This document shows, in pieces, positions 1 to 12,500 of a DNA stretch of 64,000 nucleotides (positions within the stretch are counted from its first letter, which is position 1; each line of letters starts with the position of its first letter). Below the pieces are notes generated by a model. It saw nothing but the letters and a program-made list of their open reading frames with translations. It had not been told where the DNA came from and did not search any database. Position numbers and translations under genes: made by a program. Source of the stretch: Closterium sp. NIES-65 (taxonomy: Eukaryota > Streptophyta > Zygnematophyceae > Desmidiales > Closteriaceae); NCBI GenBank assembly GCA_948144175.1, contig CANXME010001984.1, forward strand, positions 124,001 through 188,000. The letters are read 5' to 3'.

Positions 1-1290
1 CACAAGAGAGAGAAGAGCATGTTGGGTTGATGTGTGTGCTAGTGCTTAGGATATTGGGCTATTCGGCTATTAGGCTATTGGGCTGTTGGGCTATTAGGCT
101 ATTGAGCTATTAGGCTATTAGGCTATTGGGCTATTTGGCTATTTGGCTATTATGCTATTAGGCTATTAGGCTATTAGGCTGTTAGGCCATTGGGTTATTG
201 GGCTATTAGGCTATTGGGCTATTAGGCTATAAAGCTATTAGGCTATTAGGCTATTGGGCTATTGAGCTATTAGGCTATTAGGCGGTTAAGCAAGGCTATT
301 AAGCTATTAGGCTATTGGGCTATTGGGCTATTAGGCTATTAGGCTATTGGGCTATTGGGCTATTAGGCTATTAGGCTATTGGGCTATTGGGCTATTTGGA
401 TTTGGCTATTAGGCTATTGGGCTATTAAGCTATTGGGCTGTTAGGCTATTGGGCTGTTAGGCTGTTAGGCTGTTAGGCTGTTGGGCTATTAGGCTATTCC
501 GCTATTAGGCTGTTAGGCTATTAGGCTGTTAGGCTATTAGGCTATTAGACTATTGGGGTATTAGGCTATTGAGCTATTGAGCTATTGAGCTATTGAGCTA
601 TTAGGCTGTAAATCAAGGCTATAAAGCTATTAGGCTTTTGGACTATTAGGCTATTGGGCTATTGGGCTATTGGGCTATTTGGATTTGGCTATTAGGCTAT
701 TGGGCTATTGAGCTATAGGGCTAATAGGCTATTGGGCTATTAGAATATTGGGCTATTGGGCTATTAGGCTATTAGGCTGTCAGGCTGTTACGTTGTTATG
801 ATGTAAGGCTGTTAGGCTATTAGGCTGTTAGGCTCTTAGGCACTTAGGCTGTTAGGCTGTGAGGCTGTTAGGCTGTTAGGCTGTTAGGCTGTTAGGCTGT
901 TAGGCTGTTAGGCTGTTAGGCTATTAGGTTGTTAGGCTATTTCTGTTAGGCTATTAGGCTGTTTCACAATTACGATGTTAGGCTGGTAGGCTGTTAGTCT
1001 GTTAGGCTATGTTAGGCTATTAGGCTGTTAGGCTATTAGGCTATTAGGCTGATAGGCTATCAGGCTGTTAGGCTATTAGGCTATTAGGCTATTAGGCTAT
1101 TAGGCTGTTAGGCTATTAGGCTGTTAGGCTGTTAGGCTATTAGGCTGTTAGGCTATTAGGCTACTAGGCTGCTAGGCTATTGGACTATTAGGCTATTGGG
1201 CTATTGGGCTATTGGGATATTAAACTATAAGGCTATTAGGCTATTAGGCTATTAGGCTATTGGGCTATTAGGCGGTTGGGCTTTTGGCAA
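1..1290. repeat. 8-bp satellite, TTAGGCTA type
   Basis: The whole stretch is a degenerate tandem array with an 8-bp period. The main units are TTAGGCTA, TTGGGCTA and TTAGGCTG. The TTAGGCTG variant dominates roughly 760-1160 and the TTGGGCTA variant is common before that, so homogenised sub-blocks are visible. A few units are broken by insertions near 290, 610, 790 and 960. It lies directly downstream of the minus-strand gene that ends at 1292. I see no gene in it. It resembles a telomere-like repeat in composition but has no sign of being a chromosome end. Confidence 0.9.
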
Positions 1291-1291
1291 T

Positions 1292-4200
1292 TCACCTGTA
1301 CTTGACGAAGCCATAGGAGGCGTAGCGGCGGAAGGAGCGTTGGCGCCAGAGGTCAGGGTGGTCGTCGGTGATGTAGTATAGCGTGTAGTTGGAGGGGGGG
1401 GTGGCCGCTGCCTTGCGCATCTCCAGATCCGCCTGGGTGCAGTGCGGTAACAGGGGGTGCAGAGGGAGGGGATGCAGCAAGATGGAAGGGGAAAAAAGGT
1501 CAGGGCGGTCGTCTGTGATGTAGTACAGGGAATGGTTGCTGGGGGGGGTGGCCGCCGCCTTGCGCATCTCCAGATCCGCCTGGTGGGAATGAGATGCAGT
1601 GCGGTAACACGGGGTGCACAGCAGTAACAAGGGGTGCAGTGGGGGGGCCGCAGTTGTAGGGAAAGGAGGAGCAAAGGTCAGGGTGGTCGTCTGTGATGTA
1701 ATAGAGCGAGTAGTTGCTGGGGGGGGTGGCCGCTGCCTTGCGCATCTCCAGATCCGCCTGAGGGGAATGTGGGTTTGCGCTGTGTGGTAACAGGTGGTGC
1801 AGTGCGGTAACAGGGGTGCTGTGCAGTAACAGGAACAGAGGGCAGAAAGGGTGAGGGCGGCCATCCACCCCACCCCACCCACCTTGAGCGCAGTGACAGC
1901 AGCCATCTGCTCGGCCAGCATCTCCCCCTGCTTGGCCAGCACGCGCCCCATCTCCTCCACACGCGCCCGCACGCCCTGCACCTCCCCCGCCTGCTTCTCC
2001 CCCATGGCCCGCGTGAAGTCCACCAATCGCCTGCTGCCACCTGTCACCCGCGCTTCCAGCGCCTGCAGCGACTGGGCTGTCTGATTGGTCAGTGCTGCCT
2101 GCTGCTGCTGTAGCTGTGCCATGCTGGCCGTGAGGGAGGCTGGGGGGGTGGTGAGGGACGGGAGAGGAGGGTGGGCGACGAGGAGAGAGGGGAGGAAGGG
2201 AGAGGAGGGTGGGCGAAGAGGAGAGAGGGGAGGAAGGGAGAGGAGGGTGGGCGAAGAGGAGAGACGGGAGGATAGAAGGGTGGGAGATGAGTGCAGGAGA
2301 GGACAGGAGCAGAGGAGCAGAGGGAGCAGAGGGAGGCAGATAGATTTGTGGGTGGAGTCGGATTGGGAATGGAAGGGCTGGTGGCACATGGCGATGGCAG
2401 GCCATCATGCGGACATGCTCAGCTTAGGTTTTGCACGTCACATGCTGAGCTGGGTTCATTTCATGGCAGCTTAAAGCCCACCTTGCAGGTCCATGATGTC
2501 TCGCGCCATGGTGGAGAGCACGACTCGCCACCTCTAGCACACCTCAATGCCCACATTGCAGGCTCATACCATCTTAAAGCCCCCCGCACAAGCACACAGC
2601 ACGTTAAAGCCCACCTTGCAGGTCCATGATGTCTCGCGCCATGGTGGAGAGCACGACTCGCCGCGTGAGCTTCGCTGGCTTGCTCTGCGCACACCACACG
2701 GGGAGCAAGGGGAAGGGAGCGAGGGGAGCACGACACCACACGGGGAGCAAGGGGAAGGGAGCGAGGGGAGCACGACACCACACGGGGAGCCAGGGGAAGG
2801 GAGCGAGGGGAGCACGACACCACACGGGGAGCCAGGGGAAGGGAGCGAGGGGAGCACGACACCACACGGGGAGCGCGGGGAAGGGAGCGAGGGGAGCACG
2901 ACACCACACGGGGAGCGAGGGGAAGGGAGCGAGGGGAGCACGACACCACACGGGGAGCGCGGGGAAGGGAGCGAGGGGAGCAAGACACCACACGGGGAGC
3001 GAGGGGAAGGGAGTATGAGTCTGCTTTTGAGTCGACTCAAAGGAAGGGAGTAAGAGGGGGAGTGAGGGATGGAGAAGCAAACTGATGATGACTGTACACT
3101 CCGTTTCACCTTGCCTTGAGCCCGTACCCTTGCCTTCAGCCCGTACCCTTGCCTTGAGCCCGTACCCTTGCCTTGAGCCCGTACCCTTGCCTTGAGCCCG
3201 TACCCTTGCCTTGAGCCCGTCGTACCCTTGCCTTGAGCCCGTACCCTTGCCTTGAGCCCGTACCCTTGCCTTGAGCCCGTACCCTTGCAAAACTGTAACT
3301 CCCTTCTCGTCGTGCACATGCACCACCTCCTCTCGTCGGCCCCCCATCCCCTTCCTCACCCCCCCCTTTCCTTCATCCCCACTTGCACCCCACCCTCCCG
3401 CCCTTGTACGCACACACCTCTTCCCTCCCTCCCTCCTCACCGTGTTGAGCAGCGACGAGAGGCCTGTAGAGGACACCTCCAGCGCCCCCAGCTCCTCCGT
3501 CCACATGACATACACCTGCGCAGCAGCGCGGTGCACACAGCAAGGTGGGGTGAAAAGGGAGGTTGTGGGAGGAGGGGTTTGGGTGAGGGAAGGCGAAGGG
3601 GAGGGGGGGATTGAGGAGAATGGGGCAGGAGAAGGGGTGGTGTTGACAAGGCATGGTGGAAAATACTGGAATCATGGGAATAGCAAGAGGCGCACCTGGC
3701 AGGCGGTGAGGAGGAGGAAGAGGAGGAAGATGGTGCAGTAGAACCGCGCCTGGCGTGGGGGTGCACACATGGGGGCACACATGGGAGGAGGCATGAGAGG
3801 AGACATGGGAGGCATTGAGAAAGATAGAAACGACAACTCAGACTTGCAGAACCCCCGAGATTGTCATATCAGGCACCACATTTCCCTTTCCCCCATCTTT
3901 CCTCCCCCATCCCCTCCCCCCCCCACATATTGTCACATCAGGCAGCAAATGCCAGGCCACACTCAAACACCCATACAATCACACGGCCACCCTCCAGTCA
4001 ACCCCCCTCCCCCCAGCGCGCACCACACTACGCAGGAACGTCATTGGGCGAGCGATCGACCGCGCAACGCCGCTGTCGTCCCCCCAAGTGTCTCGCCTCT
4101 CCGCGCCCTTCCCCTCCTTCCCCTCCTTGGTCTTCGACGGCGAGCTAAGCTCCTCCGCCGCGCCGCTCGCGCCCGTCAGTCCGCCAGCGCCGGCTCTTGC

Positions 4201-4353
4201 GGCGGCCAATGCGCGTGGAGATTGCTTAGCGGCGGATGCGGAGGAGGGGGTGATGGGCACGGCATTGAGAATGGCCTCTCGCCGTCGGATTCGCTCGAGG
4301 CGCTCCTCGGCCCACGGCTCGTACTCGTACTCGCCCGACTCTGACGCCACCAT
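1292..4353 (-). CDS. Unidentified 303-aa protein with one membrane segment and a coiled coil; six exons
   Basis: Six exons join in frame: 4353-4024, 3749-3696, 3515-3441, 2669-2615, 2139-1883 and 1432-1292. Exon 1 encodes a charged, Ala/Ser-rich N-terminus beginning MVASESGEYEYEPWAEERLE. Exon 2 encodes a short hydrophobic run (FYCTIFLLFLLLTACQ) that could be a membrane anchor. Exon 5 encodes an amphipathic Gln/Glu/Met/Ala-rich helix, predicted coiled coil (SMAQLQQQQAALTNQTAQ and onward). The last exon encodes a compact C-terminus containing NYTLYYITDDHPDLWRQ and ending in KYR. I do not recognise the family. Exon 4 has a second copy at about 2484-2530. The last exon has two extra copies, at about 1680-1758 and 1497-1582, each keeping the acceptor but cut off after the DDHPDL region. 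The downstream full copy carries the stop. Alternative splicing among the copies is possible but not shown. Confidence 0.6.
2690..3012. repeat. 42-bp minisatellite in an intron
   Basis: About eight tandem copies of a 42-bp unit built around CACACGGGGAGC, AGGGGAAGGGAGCG and GGGAGCACGACAC lie in the third intron of the preceding gene. Units differ at one or two positions (GCAAGG, GCCAGG, GCGCGG, GCGAGG). The array stops at about 3012, and a palindrome TTTGAGTCGACTCAAA follows at 3026-3041. Confidence 0.9.
3108..3295. repeat. 19-bp minisatellite in an intron
   Basis: Nine to ten copies of a 19-bp unit (TTGAGCCCGTACCCTTGCC) lie in the same intron as the 42-bp array, about 65 bp after the palindrome at 3026-3041. 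One unit has a 3-bp insertion (CGTCGTACCC) near 3220. Copies are otherwise almost identical, which suggests recent amplification. Confidence 0.9.
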
Positions 4354-5405
4354 TTGCAGTCAGCGGGGCAACGGTCATTTGCGGTACGGAGGAGTGAGGA
4401 TGGTGTGAAACATGGGAATGAAGATTGCGAGACGTTTCAGGCTAGATGTGAATTCAATCGTTACGTCACGACAGACGTGATTTCTGACAATCACGATAAC
4501 TCTGGCTTCGAACCTCTAAGTCCGGGCACACGTAAGACCTTCGAGGCGACTCAAAGGTCGCTTTGGACTCGCTCAGACAGTCGCAGAAGCGGCTAGATGA
4601 ACTAGACGCACGCCGAGGACCGTCCGATCAGCGCGCATGGCAATGCAAAGCGTAAGAGGTTCATGCGCCTGGAAACGAGCAACCGAATTAGAATCCAAGC
4701 GTAGGTGAGCATTGCTAAGGCGAACTTACAAGTGTGTTGTTTGGTTGTGGGTCTAGACTAGATAAGGCTCCTTGATTCTTGGTTTAATAACTTCTCAGAG
4801 CGGACAAGAGACGTTGACGGGGGTGTTGCCGGCGTTGGAGATACGTACATTTTGCGGTCCTTATATACTGTATGTTCTCAAGGTCTTGGAATGCGATGCG
4901 ATACAAGGTTAGGACCAACAAGGTACGCAATACAGTATACCAGTATTTGTTAGGTGAATTCCGCTTTCAACTAGGCGCTCTTCTTAGGGAAACATCAACT
5001 GATATATACCTTTCAGGCATTGATTTGTCTAGGGTCCAGCACCTAACCTTACAGTTACGACGACGTATTCCTGTCCCTTGTCCCCTTTACAGAAACATTC
5101 AATTTGTTTGCAGCCTCCTGAGGTGGAGGCTGCAATCTCTTAGCGAGGTTGGGGTGTATGTGAGAAATCTCGGAGGGCAGCGTCTCTGGGCAGATGTACA
5201 TTTCACAGTGGTCATCTCGCCACCATTCCCGCAACCTGCCAAAGAAAATGGTGACAGCATAAGCACGCATCGCAATATAACACGAACGTGCACATCGCAT
5301 GGAGCAGTAAAATCACACTTGAGAAGAACGCATCTAACCATATGAACGCACACCACGACAGATCACATCACACCAACTTATCAGGGGAGCCAATTGCAAC
5401 GTGTC
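4354..5405. other. Intergenic spacer, no gene recognised
   Basis: This stretch separates the start of the coiled-coil protein gene from the 3' end of the O-fucosyltransferase gene. No coding exon with convincing residues was seen on either strand. It holds an imperfect 24-bp palindrome at 4536-4559, containing CTTCGAGGCGACTCAAAG, which belongs to the same motif group found at duplication edges elsewhere. The part near 4354-4450 should contain the promoter of the upstream minus-strand gene. No TATA box is obvious. Confidence 0.5.
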
Positions 5406-8400
5406 TCACCGCATGATGTCATGGGAATACGTGGAGCCTGACGTGCCATAGAACTTGAGCGCGAGCGCACAGATGGTCTTATCCAGAAACGACACCACCT
5501 CCCTGTTGCTCTCCAGACCCAGGCTGAGTAGAGGCTCGGCCCAAGCCTGGCCCTTGAGGCTTGGTGGCAAAGACACGAACGAATGAGGAGAACCCTGAGG
5601 GGAAGCAGGAGCAGTGGAAAGGGAGCGGCCAGGTGCGGGTGCAAGCCAGCAGAAGGCCGAGATCGAGGAAGCAGGTGAGAGAGACGAGAATCAAGAATGG
5701 GAAGGAGAATGAATTTGTGATAGAGCTGGAAAAGGCTCTCTATCGTTCCACTCACAAGCATTGCTAGTGTCTCTGACAGCTCCCACATCTGCTCCTCCCC
5801 GCAATTCTCTCCCTCTCCCTCTGATCTCTTGGCCAATCCAACCCCCACCTCCCCCATCCCCTCACTCCTCACCCCCACCACTCATTGCCAGTGCCTCTGA
5901 CAGTGCCTCTGACAGTGCCAACATCTCCTCCTCCCTCGCATTGCTCGCCACAAACACAATTGCGGCTCCTGCAGGCACGAGGAGGAGCGACAACCTTGCT
6001 CGTTCTCCCTTTCCCTCTGGTCCCCCACCCATTCCTACCACCATGTCTCTACCCCTCCCCACTCACGAGCGTGGCCAGTGTCTCTGACAGGGCGCGCATC
6101 TCCTCCTGCCCGGCATTGCTGGCCACAAAGACCATGGCAGCGCCGGGCAGCGCCTGCAGGCGCGAGTGCAGGCAGCGCGCGAGCTGGTGGATGGGGTGGA
6201 AGCACGGCACCGCCCTGCGACTGCCGTCCCCGTGTATGCAGTGGTGGAAGAAGTCGCCTCTGGGAGGAGGAGAGAGGGGAGGGGTAGGCGTGGGCAGGCA
6301 CGAGCCAGTGTGAAGAAGTGAGGTTGAGGGGTACGGGAGAAGGGGTTTGAGAACTTGATGAAAAGAGAGTGTGAGCTGGTGGATGGGGTGGAAGCACGGC
6401 ACCGCCCTGCGACTGCCGTCGCCGTGAATGCAGTGATGGAAGAAGTCGCCCCTGGGAAAAAAGGGGAGGGGGGGAGTGAGATCGAGAGGGAACGACATAC
6501 TGGTAGTGTCAGCCCTTGAAAAGGTGGAGGCGAGGGCGCTGGCATTAGGCAGTGCACATGAAAGCAATAGAAGCGTAAATGAAAACGCAGGTCCTGGCCC
6601 TCAGATATGTAATGACACGAAGGCTGAAACGAAGGTATGCACCCCGCACACAGTCAGAACACGGTCACTGCCTGAAGCTGTACCTGCGCAGGTGAATGGC
6701 AATGAAGCGCGAGCCAAGAAACGTGTTGATAAACCCCACCGCCGCCTCCTGGATCGCGCGGCTGGGCTGCAGCAGCCCGCGGCACTCCGGGCGCACCACC
6801 AGCGGCGCTCTCCCATGGAACCTCAGCTCCCTCCCGCCCACGCCAAACATATTCGCAAACGCAATCACGTGGTGGTCCCCGTGGAACTTTCTGAGAAACT
6901 CCGTGGTGGGGTATTTGAACCAGGGGCTGGGTGTTCTCTTGCGGGCGATCTCATGCTTGGCAAAGGACGCGTGCAGGCGCGCCTCGTAGGAGAGGCGGAG
7001 AGAGTCGCAGGCCTGGTCGGTCTGGTACACGTGCACGTGGCAGATGTAGCGGCCCACTCGCACGCGGCCTCGGACTGAGGCGTTGTAGGCTGAGAAGGTG
7101 ATGACGCGCCCAGGGCCCATGCACTCGTCGAATGCCCCCAGGTCTGATGGGGCACACGGGATGGCAGGAGGACTGTATCGACCTTGTGGGAATTCGGATG
7201 AAGTGGATTGATTGTTGTAGGCTGATGAGCTGCGTGGGGATGACGAGCGTGCGGGTCCCCGAGAGCCACAACCAACACTCCCCAAATCGAGTAACAAGCA
7301 AGTTCCCAGCCCTACAGAGACACAGACGCACAGGCACACTAGCAGTGCCACACGCACTCACCTAGCGGCGCCTCGTAGTCGTAGTCAATGCTCTGCGTGG
7401 GGATGACGAGTGTGCGGTTCATGAGCGCCGCACACCCCCGCCACAGGCACAGAGGCGCTGAGGCGCAGCACACTCACTCACGCACCTAGCAGCGCCTCAT
7501 AGTCATAGTCGATGCCCTGCGTGGGGATGACGAGCGTGCGGTTCATGAGCGCCGCGTCCAGCATGTTCTGCCGCACACACGCCAGGCGGTTGCTCAGCTG
7601 CCCCCCCGAACACAGCGCTATCAGGTACCTGCGCTCTCAGCGCATGGGCGAGGGGAGTGGCGCGGGGGAGAGGGGGAGGAAGGGGGCGAGGGGGAGGTGA
7701 GGGAGGGAACGGGAAAGGGGGGAGAGAAGGTGAGGAGAGGGTGAGGTGAGGAAGAAGAGAGGGGAGGAGAGAGGGAAGAGGGTAGGCGAGAGTGAGGAGA
7801 CAGGAAGGGCAGGATAGAAGGAGCAAGTGGGAAGGAGGTACTAGGAGCGATGCACTGTGGGCCAGCACGCCCCAATAGCTAGTTGCCATACCTCTGAGGC
7901 TTCGGGTTCCAGTGGATTGTGCCTACACGTGGCATCGTGTCATTGGCGCAGGCCGGTTCCACTGAAAGGGACAACGGGTGAGGGATGACCCAAGAGAGGG
8001 AATTCTCAGGTGAGGCATGACAAAGTGTTACGCATGGCCTGGTTGAACATAAACCACGGAAGGACATTCACGAATAAAATGCGGTAACACGCACCGATTT
8101 CGCTCACAATGGAGCCGTTTCGCGCAGCCACTAGCTGCTGAAGCCTCTGAATCCCCACCTCCTGCTCCTGCAGGGATTGCAGAATAGCGTCCTGCTGCTG
8201 CTTCAACAGCACCAGCGACGCGTTACAAGGCTCTTCGCTAACAGAGCCGAGTTCACCGCTCCTAGCTCCAGAGAGGAATGAATTTTCAAAAGAAGAGGAG
8301 AAGAAGGATAAGAACGGAAGGGTATTTCCTCTGGCGCATCCGAGGTCGTCAGGTGACACGCACGGCCCCTGCTGCCGGTGCTGTTGCTGCCACGCTGGCA

Positions 8401-8500
8401 CGATAACTGACGTGGAGATCCATCCGAGCTGGAAGCCGACGATAAGGAAGAGCACGGCGGTGGGGGAGGGGAGGCTGCTCAGGCTGAAGATTGACGGCAT
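5406..8500 (-). CDS. O-fucosyltransferase family protein, type II membrane, 470 aa, six exons
   Basis: Exons 8500-8095, 7961-7892, 7628-7486, 7143-6684, 6259-6067 and 5546-5406 join in frame to a 470-residue protein. Residues about 13-35 are a single hydrophobic anchor, followed by a lumenal stem with a Gln-rich helix, as in Golgi glycosyltransferases. The catalytic region shows GGQLSNRLACVRQNMLDA and RTLVIPTQ, then FHGRAPLVVRP and RFIAIHLRR. That last segment is the conserved Arg-containing HxRR block of plant GDP-fucose O-fucosyltransferases (PF10250). AMVFVASNA and a C-terminal FLDKTICALALKFYGTSGST complete the fold. Fucose transfer from GDP-fucose in the Golgi is inferred from the family; the acceptor is unknown. 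Three exons have extra copies: the exon 3 tail at about 7428-7368 and 7260-7245, exon 5 as a truncated copy at about 6451-6365, and the exon 5 tail at about 5990-5890 and 5790-5750. Both exon 5 acceptors keep the frame. Confidence 0.85.
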
Positions 8501-9588
8501 GGCTTAACGGAGCTTAATGTCGCGACGAGAAGCTCGGTTGAAAGCGGAATGAAACTGTTAAATGCGGTTCCTGACTAGAAAATGTATCATGTGTGATCCC
8601 GGGCGAAGTGACGTCTTCGCATGCTGCTGTCCGCTTCGGAGTGGAAACCGACAGGATGATCCTACTCCTCAACGCTGCTAACAAAGCCTAATGTCAGGCG
8701 AGCCAGTCAATTCGGCTAGACATGGCGAATCTTGGTTCCGCATTCCCCCGTTAAGGGTGGCAGAGATGGAGACGAGCCCTGGCAGCAAGGAAGGAAGTCA
8801 GGAATCGGGAAAATATGCATTTGGCGCAATGGCGCACATACTGTAACGGAACCGGTTTCACTGTGGTGTACCTCCTCAAAAATCAGAACTTCGGTGCGAT
8901 AAGCTCACAAACCGCAACAACACTCGGTCAAGTAGTTCCCGCTGCGCTCCTGCCAGCAAGGAGCATCCAGTTCCCAAATCCCAAGGCTCCCTCCCTCCCT
9001 CACTCACTCTCGGTCCCTGTTCTCGGGGCAATCCTGGGAGTTCAGTTCAGCTTGCAACAGCCAACCATATTCGCACATCACCAATACTCATTGGTTGGCC
9101 GTTCCTTCACGAGACCATCGAGCTTCTTGTTCCTGAATCCTGATCCGTGCTGTTTTTGCGACTTTCTACTTGCTTCAAGTTGCTCCCTGTTTTTTCTCCG
9201 AATTAGTAGCGACGGTGTACAGTCTTGAGACATAGCTGACCTAGTAGTTGACGTTACTATGTCAGCTCCGATCGATCGCGGTACTCTCTAGGTTAGCCGG
9301 TTTGCTTAGCTGTGAAGAAGCTGGTTGCAGCAATTGGAGAAGTTTACTACCCCGTGCCTCGCCTGGCTCATTTACCAACCTCTGTTTCTGACTCGGTGTT
9401 CGTCACCGGTGTAGCAATATGATCGTTGAAAAGCGCAATTGATGTTTAAAGCCTGTCACTCACCACACCCGACCGCTGTTCTGCCGACATCCCGCGGATA
9501 AGAAAAAACTTCGATTCGTTGCCAGTGCCACTAAACCGCTTGTCCACTCCTCACCGCGCAAGCTGATTAGAATTAGCTGCGACGAGCC
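8501..9588. promoter_or_regulatory. Shared spacer between divergent O-fucosyltransferase and synaptotagmin genes
   Basis: The O-fucosyltransferase gene starts leftward at 8500 and the synaptotagmin gene starts rightward at 9589, so this 1.1-kb segment must hold both promoters and 5' UTRs. No convincing coding exon is visible. No TATA box at a standard distance or other named element could be identified by eye, so the call rests on position alone. Confidence 0.5.
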
Positions 9589-12500
9589 ATGGGGTTCTAT
9601 CCCAGCATATTCTTCGGCTTCGTCACGGGAATCGTCGTTCTAGCGGGGATCAAATACATACAGAAAAGGCGACATGCGCAGCGCGTTCGCAAGGTGCACT
9701 TTTTCTTTGATCGCCTTCCATTCCCTGCTGTTTCCTCGTCATTTCCGCGCCTAGTTTACCCTTCCCGTCTAGCACGTGCTAAACGTTCATTCAATACCGT
9801 ACGCGTTATTGAGCAGATGGTGGATCTCGCGATGATGTCGTGCGTGAACAAGGAGGACCTGAGAAAGCTTATACCCAAAGAGCTCTACCCGACCTGGGTG
9901 CAGTTCCCGGAGTTCGAGCGGGTATGATGTAGACAAGTTGTTTTCATGTAACCAATACTTGCATAGTGAAGCCTCGAGCGCTACTCCGCCGTTTTCACTG
10001 ACTCCAGCGACAATGAAAACGTTAGAATGAGTTGCTTTCGAGCACTTTCGTCCTCTCCCCACGTGCAGGTGGAGTGGATCAACTACTTCCTCCGTGAGCT
10101 CTGGCCCAAGCTCAGAGAGGTGAGTCTCATGAGTTTCTCTTTGGCGCTGTGATCGTTCCTCTCAAACGCTCTTGGCGGAAGGCCGTCGTCTTCTTTACGC
10201 TGCTGCACTTCCACCAACCACCCTGTCTCAAGGCCGGTCTATTGCATCTTTCGCTTCTGGCGGAAAGAATATTCTTTTTGCGTCCTGATAACTCTTCTCC
10301 CCCCGCCCCCCCTTTTTACCACTGTCCCCGCCGTCTGCCGTTCACCCGTGTGCCTGCTGCACCGCGCGGCCCCGCAGGCCATATCAGGCGCGGTGATGAT
10401 GCAAATAGGCCCAGTGCTGGAGAGCTACCGCCCCCCCATGATCTCCTCGCTCAAGCTCACCAAGTTCAACCTCGGCCGCCTGGCCCCGCAGCTGGGAGGT
10501 GCGTGCAGTGCAGTGCAGCAGCGCGTGGGTATGGTGGTTTGGTTTGTCAGGAGTTGCCTGTCTGTCTGTCAGGAGTTGTGACCCATCTCCACGTGCTCCT
10601 CCTCCCTCCCCATGCTGTGCTGTGCGGCAGGCATAGACGTGGTGGAGACGAGGGCGGACGAGGTGGTGCTGCATGTGGACTTCAACTGGGTGGGCGACCC
10701 CTCCATCATCCTCGCCATCAAGACCGTCGTGGGCGTCGCGCTGCAAGTGCAGGTGGGTGGGTGAGTGCGGTGGCCATGGCAGGATAGCGGGCGGAGCATT
10801 CAGCCATGCATGAGGGTGAACAGGGCTGGGGGGCGACCCCTCTATCATCCTCGCCATCAGGACCGTCGTGGGCGTCGCGCTGCAAGTGCACTCTCCCGTG
10901 CAGGTAATTACCCTCGAAACCGGGGCTTTATCCAAGTGCCGTGCCCCAATGTGGCCCAACCCAGTGTGGCCCTCCCTCACCCCTCTCGTCACCAACTGCC
11001 TGCCTGTTCTTTCCTCTCCTGTTTCGTGACAGTACACATATTTTCTCTCCTCTCCTCTTCGCCCCATTCCCCGCACTTCCTTGCTCGCCACCAGGTGAAG
11101 AACCTTCAAATATGGGGAGTGTTCCGCGTGGCGCTCACGCCCCTCATCCCCACCATCCCATGCTTCGGCGCCATTGTCTTCGCCTTCACAAAGAAGGTAC
11201 ACGTACACCGTCACTGCGCCCCCTCTTCTGTGCTCATACCTGCTTCCATTCTCCTGAGGCGATTGTTGGGGCGCCTCAAAAAGGCCCTGACGCCCCTCAT
11301 CAACACAACACCATCCCATGCTTTGGCCTCATCAACACAACACCATCCCATGCTTTGGCCTCATCAACACAACACCATCCCATGCTTTGGCCTCATCAAC
11401 ACAACACCATCCCATGCTTTGGCCTCATCAACACAACACCATCCCATGCTTTGGCCTCATCAACACAACACCATCCCATGCTTTGGTCTCATCAACACAA
11501 CACCATCCCATGCTTTGGCCTCATCAACACAACACCATCCCATGCTTTGGCCTCATCAACACAACACCATCCCATGCTTTGGCCTCATCAACACAACACC
11601 ATCCCATGCTTTGGCCTCATCAACACAACACCATCCCATGCTTTGGCCTCATCAACACAACACCATCCCATGCTTTGGCCTCATCAACACAACACCATCC
11701 CATGCTTTGGCCTCATCAACACAACACCATCCCATGCTTTGGCCTCATCAACACAACACCATCCCATGCTTTGGCCTCATCAACACAACACCATTCCATG
11801 CTTTGGCCTCATCAACACAACACCATCCCATGCTTTGGCCTCATCAACACAACACCATCCCATGCTTTGGCCCCATCCGCTTTCACCAAGGAGGAAGGTG
11901 ACGTTCAATCTCAAGGTGGCGGGTGGTGACGTGACTGCCGTATCTGGATTGGTAGATTTGAGTCAACTCTGAAATCACCTACGCAGCCCAACCCACCCAC
12001 CCCGCTCCTTCACACACATACACTCTCCCCTCCGCGTCTCATGCCACCCACCCACGCATGTGACAGCCCGAGGTGAAGTTCAAGCTCAAGGTGGCGGGCG
12101 GTGACATTGCGGCCGTACCTGGCCTGGGAGATGCCATTGATGTGAGTGAGTCGCCAGGAGTCGGTGTGGTGTGGTGATGTGAGTCGAGTCGCTGTGATGA
12201 TGTGAGTTGGTGCGGTGATGTGATGGGATGATATGATATGATGATTTGATGGGACGATGCAATGGTGGCATGAGGATGTGAGTTGGCGCGGTGATGAGTC
12301 GGCATGGCATCGCATGGCATGGCATGGCATGGCATCTCTAGGAGGGAAAGGGCTTGCCTGATGCATTGTCTCCCTTGCCGTTGCACATTTTTTACCAATC
12401 CCCTGCTTTTGAGGGGATTGCAGCTGGCGCTAGGTTCTGTCAGTCATGTCTCTCTGTGACAAAGGATAGAGCCATGTTACGTCACCAGCACCTATCTCTG

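Noticed and set aside
1-1290. CRISPR array or telomere
   Set aside because: The unit is 8 bp with no spacers, the host is a eukaryote, and there is no canonical telomere repeat or chromosome end.
10765-11972. Three overlapping plus-strand frames of 200-380 codons with repeated HHPMLWPHQHNT
   Set aside because: They come from the 32-bp exon 6-derived array; only the short exons around it show conserved synaptotagmin residues.
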